Shown: positions 1-8,192 of the stretch, piece after piece
How positions within the stretch are numbered: the first letter of the stretch is position 1
Layout of the letters: each line of letters starts with the position of its first letter
DNA from: Blastopirellula marina
Lineage (GTDB): Bacteria; Planctomycetota; Planctomycetia; Pirellulales; Pirellulaceae
DNA length: 64,000 nt
Assembly: GCF_002967765.1 (NCBI RefSeq)
Contig: NZ_PUHY01000010.1
Span: forward strand, 496,001-560,000
Reading direction: 5' to 3'
The notes under the pieces: model-generated
Databases searched by the model: none
Told to the model about the DNA's origin: nothing
Seen by the model: only the letters and a program-made list of their open reading frames with translations
Made by a program: the position numbers and the translations under genes

Positions 1-272
1 AGCATGACAACAAGTGCGATCGCCAGCAGCCATAGCAGCGCAGAGAACGCGGCCAAACGCACTCCGAGTAACTTGGCTTCTTCAAAACTGAGTCGACCGA
101 ATCCAAGCGGAAGACTGACAATAAAGTAAGGCAAGACCGCCATTTGCAGCAGGCGAATGAAACCGGTGCCCAGCGGATCAAGCACCTGGGCACGTTCACC
201 AACAAAGATTCCTACAGCAATTCCAAGTGTTAAACCAATTAAGATCCAAGCCGTCAAACTTAAACGCTTCAT
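1..272 (-). CDS. Dicarboxylate/amino acid:cation symporter, N-terminal part
   Basis: The 3' end lies outside the window; about 90 N-terminal residues are visible. They start MKRLSLTAWILIGLTLGIAVG, followed by a loop with GERAQVLDPLGTGFIRLLQM and then LPYFIVSLPLGFGRL, which is the TM1-TM2 pattern of the DAACS (GltP/DctA) family: sodium- or proton-coupled uptake of C4-dicarboxylates or acidic amino acids across the inner membrane. Three hydrophobic segments are seen (about residues 7-25, 42-60 and 72-90). The ATG at 272 follows a purine-rich stretch (AGGGAAAAAG). Family assignment is good; the substrate cannot be read from this fragment. Confidence 0.8.
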   Translation of the reverse strand, partial: MKRLSLTAWILIGLTLGIAVGIFVGERAQVLDPLGTGFIRLLQMAVLPYFIVSLPLGFGRLSFEEAKLLGVRLAAFSALLWLLAIALVVM

Positions 273-669
273 CTTTTTCCCTGAACGGAGTTCCATTTCA
301 TACGTTCAGGCCACCGCGAAAAAGTCGCGACAACCCTGCAGAGGTGTTGCTGAAACCTCAATCGCAAGATCTATGCCATGCGGGTGGTTAACTCTTGACC
401 ACTCACGCGAAAGTAAAGAAGAGTTCACGACTTAGAAAAGTCATCTTTCATACCGCGTTCTGACGACGGCAAAGAAGTGAGCACGCATCGCGCGGGAAGT
501 GTGCACTGCTATCAATGCTGAGTTCGACTGCTTTTTCTCAGAATACGCCGCTGTTACGAATTACTTTTATCAGGGATTGCCGCAAGATCGCCCACTCCGA
601 GGGGAATGACATGCGTAAGAAGGTGCATGCCATCCGAAACGAGGTACCATGCACCTTGAAAGCTAATCA
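273..669. other. Intergenic region between divergent genes
   Basis: About 400 bases separate the symporter start from the next plus-strand gene. The only clear structure is a 10-bp inverted repeat at 620-657, listed separately. Short open frames here have no protein-like composition. Promoters of both flanking genes must lie here, but I cannot place them with confidence. Confidence 0.5.
620..657. repeat. 10-bp perfect inverted repeat just before the 670 gene
   Basis: AAGGTGCATG (620-629) is perfectly complementary to CATGCACCTT (648-657), with an 18-base loop. It ends 12 bases before the ATG of the following gene, so it would sit in that gene's leader. No T-tract follows, so it is not a typical intrinsic terminator. 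It could be a regulator dyad or a translation-affecting hairpin. Confidence 0.5.
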
Positions 670-1101
670 ATGATGTTTTGTGTCTTGGAGCCTGAATTTG
701 CTGGTCCCTTGGGGCCACGCAAGGTTGTGAATCAATCGGTTCACCCGCCTGAGGTCTCTTCGCTCCACATTGAATTCGACATGGAAGCCTGGCGTGGTGA
801 TGATCTCTTGGAAGCGTATCCCTGCTTCCTCGTCACCGAGAATCTCCGTCGCGTTATCGAGAAGTTCGCCAAGGGTGGGTTTCAATTCGATTCCCTGCGG
901 CAAACTCGACTCGGGCCACCACGCAAGCTTCAGCCGTTTCAACCGCTTCCACAACTTTGGTGGCTCAAAGTCACCGGGCAAGCAGGCCTCGACGAGATCG
1001 GCCTGGCAGAGAATCACTGCCTGGTGGTGGACGAACAGGTCGTCTTTGAAATGAAACGGCACTGCCAATTGAATAACTGCAACATCTATCCGTTCGTGTA
1101 G
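670..1101 (+). CDS. Conserved hypothetical protein, immunity-protein-like
   Basis: A soluble 143-residue protein with no signal peptide. It has a distinctive layout: 'PEFAGPLGPRKVVNQSVHPP', then 'IEFDMEAWRGDDLLEAYPCF', 'LVTENLRRVIEKF' near the middle, and 'LVVDEQVVFEMKRHCQLNNC' close to the end. This arrangement (GDDLLE / FLVTE / WLKVTG / LVVDE) recalls small proteins often annotated as hypothetical or Imm-type immunity proteins. That resemblance is from memory, not a search. No toxin gene is adjacent. ATG codons at 670 and 673 are both possible. An open frame exists on the opposite strand over almost the same span, but its composition looks less protein-like. Confidence 0.6.
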   Translation: MMFCVLEPEFAGPLGPRKVVNQSVHPPEVSSLHIEFDMEAWRGDDLLEAYPCFLVTENLRRVIEKFAKGGFQFDSLRQTRLGPPRKLQPFQPLPQLWWLKVTGQAGLDEIGLAENHCLVVDEQVVFEMKRHCQLNNCNIYPFV

Positions 1102-1231
1102 CGAAGATTCACCGGAATTGTGTGGCTTCGCTTATTCTTTAAATCGTGCTGCAATTCGGGGTAGAATGGAGCTTCGCTTCTCTTCACGACGATCTCCCAC
1201 CCCCTGATCTCAAACCGCCTCAGGTATCTGT

Positions 1232-2809
1232 ATGAACATGCCTCGTTTGCTTACGCTGCTCGCGTTGGTCGCCTCCTTTTTTCCCGCTTCTTTCGCCTTT
1301 GCGGAAGAAGTCGCTGGCAGTCGGCCCAACATTGTCTTCATCCTGGCCGATGACATGGGCTGGAATCAGCCGGGCTTTAACAACCCAGCCAGAAAGTCGC
1401 TGACACCTAACATTGATGCCCTGGCCGCCGAAGGGATGCGTCTCAATGAGTTTTACACCCACAGTGTGTGTGCCCCGACACGCTCTGCCTTCTTGACGGG
1501 TCGCTACGCATTCCGCACGTGGAGCGATTGGCGAACCGAAGACTTCGGCAAACCCAGCTACCTCGCCAAACTTGGACTCACGCTGGCCCATAACGATCGG
1601 GGCGAACCAACCCGGCGCATCCATGCCCTCGATACCGAAGAGATCACGATTGCTGAAGTCCTCCAGGACTCCGGTTACTTCACCGCCTTGCTTGGCAAGT
1701 GGCATCTCGGCGAGTGGTTACCAGAACATCTGCCGATGGGGCAGGGGTTCGAGTATCAATACGGGCACTACGCCTGGGGCATCGACTACTACACCAAGAC
1801 AATCGTCCACAACGCCCCGGCCCGCTTTGCCGTTTACGATTGGCATCGCAATCAGCAGCCGGTGAATGAAGAAGGTTATAGCACTGATCTAATCGCCGCC
1901 GAGGCCGAGCGAGTGATCGCCGCGCGGAAGGATGATGAGCGTCCTTTCTTCATGTACGTTGCATTCAACGCAGTCCATGGCCCCTTGAATCCTCCGCCTG
2001 GGTTTTCGGGAGACGTGAACGATCCGATGGCGATACGTGACGCGATGCTGGTAAGTCTGGACAAGGCCGTGGCCCGCATCGAACAGGCCCTGGATGACAA
2101 CGGATTCCAAGACAACACCCTGTTAGTCTTCACCAACGATAACGGCCCCGTATTGGAAGAACTGAGCAGGCCGTTCCGTGGCACCAAAAACACAACCTTT
2201 GAAGGGGGCGTTCGCCAACCCGCGATCATCCGTTGGCCAGGCAAAGTGAAGCCAGGGAGCAGCCAAGATGGCCTGATGTTTGTCACCGATTTCTATCCGA
2301 CGTTCCGTACGCTTGCTGGAAGTAACATGCCACAAGCCCGTCCGATCGACGGGATCGACATGACCGAGATGCTATTTGACGGGCAACCGAGCCAGCGTCA
2401 CGAAATCATCTACGACGTCGCCGGTAGCGTCCGCCTGCCGACGATTCGGCAAGGCGATTTCAAATTGATGGGGGACATGCTATTTAACATCAAAACCGAC
2501 CCTGCCGAGCAAGTCGACGTCGCCCTGAAACATCCTCAGCTTGTTGCGCAGCTTCGTGAACGCGTCACCGAAGTCGGTGCCGAGCGACCTCCGCTGGGAG
2601 ACAAACCGCTGCTGATGGATCCTCCGCTGCCGTACGTTTATGGGCTGGAAGAACAGAAGGAGACGCCGCAGTGGCTGATCGACAAGGTCGAAGCGGTTCG
2701 AGCCACACAGCCGAAACAATGGGCCCCCGGCGAGACACCCTGGCCAAAAGCCCCGATGGGCGCCGAGGCCAGCAAGATGGATGGGCTGAGGGATGAAGTG
2801 GCCAAATAG
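1232..2809 (+). CDS. Secreted arylsulfatase-family enzyme (Cys type)
   Basis: A 525-residue type I sulfatase that hydrolyses sulfate esters, probably on polysaccharide or sugar substrates, outside the cytoplasm. A signal peptide covers about residues 1-25. The metal-binding NIVFILADDMGW has Asp40-Asp41. The active-site signature is C80-APTR-84, whose Cys must be oxidised to formylglycine. GKWHLG (155-160), AVHGP (247-251) and NDNGP (302-306) supply the remaining metal and sulfate ligands, and GGVRQPAIIRWPG follows. All key residues are present. It stands alone between an unrelated small gene and a convergent membrane protein. A second ATG at 1238 is an alternative start. Confidence 0.93.
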   Translation: MNMPRLLTLLALVASFFPASFAFAEEVAGSRPNIVFILADDMGWNQPGFNNPARKSLTPNIDALAAEGMRLNEFYTHSVCAPTRSAFLTGRYAFRTWSDWRTEDFGKPSYLAKLGLTLAHNDRGEPTRRIHALDTEEITIAEVLQDSGYFTALLGKWHLGEWLPEHLPMGQGFEYQYGHYAWGIDYYTKTIVHNAPARFAVYDWHRNQQPVNEEGYSTDLIAAEAERVIAARKDDERPFFMYVAFNAVHGPLNPPPGFSGDVNDPMAIRDAMLVSLDKAVARIEQALDDNGFQDNTLLVFTNDNGPVLEELSRPFRGTKNTTFEGGVRQPAIIRWPGKVKPGSSQDGLMFVTDFYPTFRTLAGSNMPQARPIDGIDMTEMLFDGQPSQRHEIIYDVAGSVRLPTIRQGDFKLMGDMLFNIKTDPAEQVDVALKHPQLVAQLRERVTEVGAERPPLGDKPLLMDPPLPYVYGLEEQKETPQWLIDKVEAVRATQPKQWAPGETPWPKAPMGAEASKMDGLRDEVAK

Positions 2810-2815
2810 TCCCCG

Positions 2816-3268
2816 TCAGTCAAGCGGGCAGGGGGGCTCTGGCGGACGGGGTGGTGGTGGCGGAGGTTGTTTCCGCTTGCCATCTTTCGGTGGTGGGGCA
2901 AACAGCATCCCAGCCAGCTGCGACACAATCCCTGCCATGACTAGCATTCCGTAGCTCAGCATCATCTCCGAGATGAAGTCACTGCCACCGAAGGAACGCC
3001 CCAGGTAACCACTTCTTCCCTGGAAGACCTCAAAGAACAGAAAATACAACATTCCGAAGATCCCCAGCCCCAACGCACCAGGCCGGATGAAACGATTGCC
3101 AAAGATGCCAACCACAATACCAACGGTCGACGCCATCAAGTAGGCACACATCACCAACCGTTGAATCGCCCGACCATTTTGAAACGGACTACCTAAAATC
3201 GCCGCCACAATAATCGCGAGGCCGACGATCAGCATGACGTAGATGTACTTATGGGGCATGGTGGACAC
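2816..3268 (-). CDS. Hypothetical four-TM membrane protein with proline-rich tail
   Basis: 150 residues with four hydrophobic segments (about 10-28, 39-60, 66-83 and 97-120), then a cytoplasmic-looking tail containing a PPPPPPRPPEPP run. I recognise no family. It is convergent with the sulfatase, 6 bases away. ATG at 3268 or 3259 could start it. Confidence 0.65.
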   Translation of the reverse strand: MSTMPHKYIYVMLIVGLAIIVAAILGSPFQNGRAIQRLVMCAYLMASTVGIVVGIFGNRFIRPGALGLGIFGMLYFLFFEVFQGRSGYLGRSFGGSDFISEMMLSYGMLVMAGIVSQLAGMLFAPPPKDGKRKQPPPPPPRPPEPPCPLD

Positions 3269-3358
3269 TCATACGGGACCAAGGAAGTAACCGTTACCCT
3301 GCAAAGACGAAATAACGCTCGCGCAGGTTTCGGAAATGTTCGGCATTTTCTTTCCCCT

Positions 3359-4987
3359 CTAGTGCCCGCCGTTTTGCTGGCCGTCGCGGAAGTGGTAGCC
3401 TAGGTCGGCCAAGTAACGATAGATGGCCCGCTGAACGTCGCGACGTTGTCGAACGATCAAGCGATCCCCAACACTGGTTGCGTAGGAGGTGGGATCAATC
3501 TCTTCGCCGGAGAGAAACTTCGTTTCGATCAACGTGGCCAGTTCCTCTAAATCGTCTTTATCCAGCAGCGTTTGACCACCGAGCCCCAGCGGAGCAGCAT
3601 ACGCTACGTCGATGACTTCAGACGCGGCTTCTTGGTACTCGTCAGCAAGCGAAGTCACCGCCGAGCGACGCAAATCGGCCAGTAGTGTTTCGATTTGTTC
3701 ATGGACACGCCGCTCTTGCGAAACCACAAGACAATCCGCCAACGGATTCGACACGGAACTGCCAGGACCTCCCAACTCTTCCCACGAATCAGGCACAATC
3801 TCGTTGGTAAACATTGCCAGCAACCGATCGGCAGGCGTCTTGAGCACCAATTGGCCAGGGTAATTTGGCGAACCAGGCAACCGCGAACCACAGAAGAAAC
3901 CATCGAAACGAATGAACTTCGGCAACTCGCCAACGTTCACTTTTGAGTCTCCGTACGTCAAGTCGCGCACGGGATAGACGCGAATCTCGAGCGAACGTTC
4001 CAATTCGTCCGGCGTGGTGATGCAGAGATAGTCGCCGCGAATTTGCCAGACCAAATACTGCTGAGAGAGATCATTCAAAACGGTCTCGATCGTCACGTTC
4101 TTCCACTGTGTGGGGACGATCAGATCAGACGACAATCCCATGTCTTCGAGGGCTCGGTTATCGATGCAAACCTGAATTCCCAACTGTTTGCTCAGGACAC
4201 TGGCCAGTTCTTCCAACGAGAGTTTGGTATCTAACTTGGTAAATCTTTCCGTCCGGAGTTGTTGCTCAATCGCTTTCGCTTCCTTCGCCAGCGGGTGGAT
4301 GGAGATCGACTGCGTGGGGTAAGCCTCGCTAGGAAGATCCTTGGCCGCGACGATCGCTTTCAGCAGACGCTCGATCCGGTCGTGAAAACGGACCGGCTGC
4401 GTGACCACCAATCCTCCTTGGGCGATCTCGCACGAGCCTGGCCCACCCAGGATCTCCCACTGCTCCGGATCAAGCAGTTGCACCGCGGCCAAAATCATGG
4501 CCAAGCGGCGGTTATCCTTCTCATCTCCTAGCCACTTGCCGACCGGGTAGTAGCGGGTCACCAGGTGATCCTGCCCCAAAACGGCGTCGGAACTGCAAAT
4601 GAGAATTCGCTCTGGCTGAATGACATATTCAAGATCGATGCCCCGAGTGAATACCTGCAACACACTTCCCAGGGTGACGTTCTCGAGATGAATCGTGATC
4701 GGCATGTCACAGTTCTTGCCAACCCTTTCGAGCGAACGGTTATCGATATGAAACGGGCAGCCAGACTTCTCGGCCAGCATTGGGAGGAATTCGTCCAACG
4801 GTGTATCAACCGCCTCGATCGTGATCGTCGTGTTCCACAGCCGCTCGATCAGATCGCGCGTGCCCATCTGATCGTCGATCGAACGCTCCGTCGCCGAAGA
4901 GGGTAACGCGTTAACCTGAGCCACGTCTTGGCCGTGAACTGTCGCAGAAAGTAGGACGGCGAGGAGAAGGGGAGTCCAACGCTTCAT
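3359..4987 (-). CDS. Secreted protein with tandem secretin/TonB N-terminal-like modules
   Basis: 542 residues with a signal peptide (about 1-20, ending TVHGQ). Two copies of one module are visible. Each starts with an STN-like segment: residues about 57-135 (ITIEAVDTPLDEFLPMLAEK ... FHIDNRSLE ... VTLGSVLQVF) and about 232-315 (KLSLEELASVLSK ... VCIDNRALE ... VTIETVLNDL). Each continues with W-E-x-LGGPGS and LVV[TS]QxxRxHxxIExLL. A third partial copy, LIVRQRRDVQRAIYRYL, ends the protein. STN segments occur in secretins and TonB-linked receptors, but no secretin barrel or TonB domain is present. Role unknown; a periplasmic scaffold or binding function is inference. Confidence 0.75.
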   Translation of the reverse strand: MKRWTPLLLAVLLSATVHGQDVAQVNALPSSATERSIDDQMGTRDLIERLWNTTITIEAVDTPLDEFLPMLAEKSGCPFHIDNRSLERVGKNCDMPITIHLENVTLGSVLQVFTRGIDLEYVIQPERILICSSDAVLGQDHLVTRYYPVGKWLGDEKDNRRLAMILAAVQLLDPEQWEILGGPGSCEIAQGGLVVTQPVRFHDRIERLLKAIVAAKDLPSEAYPTQSISIHPLAKEAKAIEQQLRTERFTKLDTKLSLEELASVLSKQLGIQVCIDNRALEDMGLSSDLIVPTQWKNVTIETVLNDLSQQYLVWQIRGDYLCITTPDELERSLEIRVYPVRDLTYGDSKVNVGELPKFIRFDGFFCGSRLPGSPNYPGQLVLKTPADRLLAMFTNEIVPDSWEELGGPGSSVSNPLADCLVVSQERRVHEQIETLLADLRRSAVTSLADEYQEAASEVIDVAYAAPLGLGGQTLLDKDDLEELATLIETKFLSGEEIDPTSYATSVGDRLIVRQRRDVQRAIYRYLADLGYHFRDGQQNGGH

Positions 4988-5071
4988 GGGAAGAGGTTTC
5001 CTGATCCGCAGGCAAGAAAGGGAATCCCCCCAACTTAGCTGGAGTTTGCAGTCGAAGCAAAGATTTGGTGG

Positions 5072-5605
5072 CTAACGCACGGCTCGCCAAGTCAGGCTAA
5101 TTCGCGGGCCAGCGTCTGGCTGTCGATTGATCGCGTGTTTCCAAGCCGTCTGGACTTCGGCGTCCATATAAAGAAGCGAACCAGGTTCGAGCTCGTATTG
5201 TGCTCGCGCATCATTATCGATCGCACGGAAAGAAATCGTACGGACACTGCCCAGAGAAACGATCGCCACGCCTGTCCCGTCGATTAGTCCCGAGGTATCG
5301 TCGGCGTGGTAGCCCATGCGGTTCTCGCCGGTCTCGTAATAGTTCGCGAGGCAGTTGTTGAAAGCAACGCCGAGTCGCTGCTGAAGCCGTTCACGAAGTT
5401 CGACCAGGCAAGGAAGCAGCTCCGCCGGTTGGTAGTTCATCTGCGAGTAATCATATGGCTTCCCGAAGCTGGCCGTCTTTCGGGCCTGCATTCTCTCGTC
5501 CCATGTGACAAGACGCAGTAACTCATCAAACAATGCTTGCTGAGTGTTCAGAAAACCTGCTTCAAGTAGAACTGCAGAAACGTTCGTCGGCATGATGCTC
5601 TTCAT
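5072..5605 (-). CDS. AlkB-like 2-oxoglutarate/Fe(II) dioxygenase
   Basis: 177 residues matching the AlkB family, which removes alkyl groups from nucleic-acid bases by oxidative demethylation. Iron ligands are seen as H100-x-D102 in MGYHADD and His157 in WKHAIN. The 2-oxoglutarate-binding arginines are in GPRISLTWR (168 and 174), and YDYSQMNY is the usual substrate-loop pattern. It is cytoplasmic with no signal. ATG codons at 5605 and 5593 are both plausible. It lies divergent from the next gene and is not part of an evident operon or SOS-type cluster. Confidence 0.9.
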   Translation of the reverse strand: MKSIMPTNVSAVLLEAGFLNTQQALFDELLRLVTWDERMQARKTASFGKPYDYSQMNYQPAELLPCLVELRERLQQRLGVAFNNCLANYYETGENRMGYHADDTSGLIDGTGVAIVSLGSVRTISFRAIDNDARAQYELEPGSLLYMDAEVQTAWKHAINRQPDAGPRISLTWRAVR

Positions 5606-5793
5606 TTCATTCGTAGTCTTATTTGCGTTCGACTATTAGGCGAAGATTGAATCGATTCGTTTTAAACGCCAAGTCATTATCAAATATCGATTCGAGGAAA
5701 TCTCTCAAAAACCTTTCTGCAATCCATCCCACCTGCTTAAATGAGGAAACTGGATTAGAGACGTTCTATACCTTTATCGCGTCAATTCCCGTC

Positions 5794-7206
5794 ATGTTTA
5801 CGAGTACTTTTCGTGTCCATTGGTTGATGGTCTCGTTGACCTTAAGCTTCCTTGGGGGACAACGTGCCGATGCCCAGAATGGGTTCGGCTTTTTTACCTA
5901 CCAACCTGAACAGCCGCGAGTTTCTTTATATACCACGAGCTTTCCTTACATCGTCAATGACGGTGGAATTCTGCTGGGTACCCTTCAAGAGCTCAGGTAC
6001 ACCGGTCGAGCGGACAAGGACAATTGGCACTATCCACCGCATTACGAAGTTCAAGTTACTTTCAAATTGGAGCGTGCGATCCTTGGTGAGATGCCAGAAG
6101 AGAACCCGCTGGTGCTCTCGTCGTTTTGGATCCGAATTTCTCCAGAGGAAGCAACGTTTCAACCTGGCGACCGAATCTTTCTTGCTCATGATGGGACTTT
6201 ACGTCCTGAAAAGTACCGTCCAATGAGTGCCCCTTGGTTCACTCTGGCCACGGACGCAGAAATCGCTCGCTTATCACGAATCGGTGACCTCTTATCGCAA
6301 GATGCGAGTCCCGAGCTGTCGCAGAAAATCATCGACGGCTGTTTTGACGACGACCCCTACTTCGCCCGCTGGTGCCTCCTTGTTTCCACGAGTCTCGAGC
6401 GGTGCCTCGATAAGCCATTCCTGGACGCCTACAAGAACCTGAGAGCACACATCGCTCCCGAGAAAGATGTAGAAGTTTGCTGGCAACTGCTTCAGTTGCC
6501 CGAGACGCACAGTGTCGTCTTCCAATTTGCATTGAGGAGTCTGTCGTTCGCCAAACTTTCGTCGGATCAGGAGCGACTATTCCACGAAACGAAACGAAGG
6601 CGACTCAGAGCAATCATCAATAATCGATCGCAAGATCGTGATATAAAGTATTACACATTGCAAGATGCGCAGGAGATCCTACGTTCCTACTCAAAATGTC
6701 CAATTCATACTCGGTTGGAATTGCTCCCACTGCTTCGCGAGATGCTCGCGCTTGAAAACCGCCCTGACATACAAAACCTCGCGGCGGGCATGGCCGGAGA
6801 ATTCCATGAGGACGGAACAGAGGAAAGCTGGCAGAAGGTCTTTGCCTTTTATCACGAATTAGTCCCGCTTCGCTCAACGGATAATCATCCTACGTATAAC
6901 TATGTGCATGGTTTTACTTCGGCCGCCGAGCACGAGCTAAAACGAACCGGTAAAATCTCGCCGCAGGTACTAGCCGAATTTGAGAGGTATCTAGTTCAAG
7001 GCGATAAAGAACTGGCCGGGAGGGCCTGTTCGCAATTGAATAGCTACATCTTTGCGGCGAAGCGCGAAAAAGTTGCCTGGCCAACTCTTATGGAGTATCT
7101 AATCCAATTGCGTGAGAGCACCCCGCATGGGAATGCGAAGCGAGGCCTGAAATCGATTTTACGCGAACATTTTCCGGCCGAGTCTGCAGCCACAGATACG
7201 ATCTGA
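5794..7206 (+). CDS. Hypothetical secreted protein
   Basis: The frame is open from 5623, but the ATG at 5794 gives a clean signal peptide (MFTSTFRVHWLMVSLTLSFL, cleavage near ADAQ) and is preferred, giving 470 residues. An N-terminal beta-rich part (to about 170) is followed by an alpha-helical region with regularly spaced helices (from about 190) that suggests HEAT- or TPR-like repeats. I know no family for it. It stands alone, divergent from AlkB and convergent with the next gene. Confidence 0.7.
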   Translation: MFTSTFRVHWLMVSLTLSFLGGQRADAQNGFGFFTYQPEQPRVSLYTTSFPYIVNDGGILLGTLQELRYTGRADKDNWHYPPHYEVQVTFKLERAILGEMPEENPLVLSSFWIRISPEEATFQPGDRIFLAHDGTLRPEKYRPMSAPWFTLATDAEIARLSRIGDLLSQDASPELSQKIIDGCFDDDPYFARWCLLVSTSLERCLDKPFLDAYKNLRAHIAPEKDVEVCWQLLQLPETHSVVFQFALRSLSFAKLSSDQERLFHETKRRRLRAIINNRSQDRDIKYYTLQDAQEILRSYSKCPIHTRLELLPLLREMLALENRPDIQNLAAGMAGEFHEDGTEESWQKVFAFYHELVPLRSTDNHPTYNYVHGFTSAAEHELKRTGKISPQVLAEFERYLVQGDKELAGRACSQLNSYIFAAKREKVAWPTLMEYLIQLRESTPHGNAKRGLKSILREHFPAESAATDTI

Positions 7207-7255
7207 GTTTCACGCGTCTAATTTCATTGGACCTAATTTCTGGCGACTGGTTTTA

Positions 7256-7885
7256 CTACTCTTCGTCCGGCGGGTAGTTGAGCTTTGGCTTGTGGCGGTC
7301 TTGAAGTTCGAGAAACGTTTCCAAATCGTAGCTGCTTGGCTCAAGATCGAACGCTTCGATCAACGCGTCCAACACCGCTTGCTCTTCCTCTTCGATCATC
7401 TCGATATAGACATCCGCCTTATGCGGTTTCCAATCCGGCGAGAGGTGGGCGTTCAACGTATCTCGAAATCCGAAGGCGAGCTGTTCGAGTGAAAAGTAGC
7501 CGCGGTAATAGCCGAGACACAAGAAGTCGATCAGGTTCTCGCCGACGATGAAATTACTCGCTTCGGCATTGCCACCAGAGTGAGGCACCGTGAGCACGAC
7601 CGGCGACTCTGCCGTGACGCGATCCTTCTCAACCAGCAGGCCAAATTGGGTGTCTTCACCTCCCGTCACCGCAAAGGGATAGGTGTTGAGTGGACGACAC
7701 CAATCGCCTGCTTCGACAGGTTTCTCCAACGGAGACCAGGAACTGCGGAAGAGATCGGACATCAGGCAAAGACCAACCCGTTCCAATCCAGGCGACAATC
7801 CCGATCCCAGGAGGCTTTCGCGCTGCCGTAGCGTTCGGTTCAGGTCGTACAGTTGACGGAGCGGTGGGTGATCAATCTCAAACAT
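7256..7885 (-). CDS. Hypothetical cytoplasmic protein, SUKH/SMI1-like features
   Basis: 209 residues without signal or membrane segment. A strong GGAGG lies 6 bases before the ATG at 7885. The segment FIVGENLIDFLCLGYYRGYF near residue 113 recalls SMI1/KNR4 (SUKH) domain proteins, in which such a stretch precedes an acidic C-terminal half; here the tail is acidic (EMIEEEEQAVLDALIEAFDL). The SUKH link is a weak impression. No toxin or polymorphic system is adjacent. Confidence 0.65.
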   Translation of the reverse strand: MFEIDHPPLRQLYDLNRTLRQRESLLGSGLSPGLERVGLCLMSDLFRSSWSPLEKPVEAGDWCRPLNTYPFAVTGGEDTQFGLLVEKDRVTAESPVVLTVPHSGGNAEASNFIVGENLIDFLCLGYYRGYFSLEQLAFGFRDTLNAHLSPDWKPHKADVYIEMIEEEEQAVLDALIEAFDLEPSSYDLETFLELQDRHKPKLNYPPDEE

Positions 7886-8192
7886 TTTGAACCTCCAACG
7901 CCAATATCTTCCCCATTGTTATCTACTCATTCTCGCGAGAACGATCACCAGCGACGGCGAGGGATTGCTCTCGTGGTCAGCGTAAAGTGGCAATCGATGG
8001 CGATTTCCCTTCGTTCATTCGAACTTACGCTAGTCTGGCCCCCATTAGAAGCCCGATATCGCCCCAGATCCTCCCCCAGAGATGCTCATCTTCCCCCACG
8101 ATTTTACCTTAGGTTGAAAACCACCCCATACCGCATAAAATCAGCGGTTCATTCAAGTGTCCGAAAATTGCTTCCCCCGTTGGAATGGAACC
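7886..8192. other. Intergenic region between divergent genes
   Basis: About 307 bases hold the promoters for the minus-strand 7885 gene and the phosphofructokinase gene. I see no repeat, hairpin or small gene that I can support. Confidence 0.5.

Noticed and set aside
667-1068. Minus-strand gene opposite the 670 protein
   Set aside because: The plus-strand product has a recognisable layout and better composition; the minus frame appears to be its shadow.
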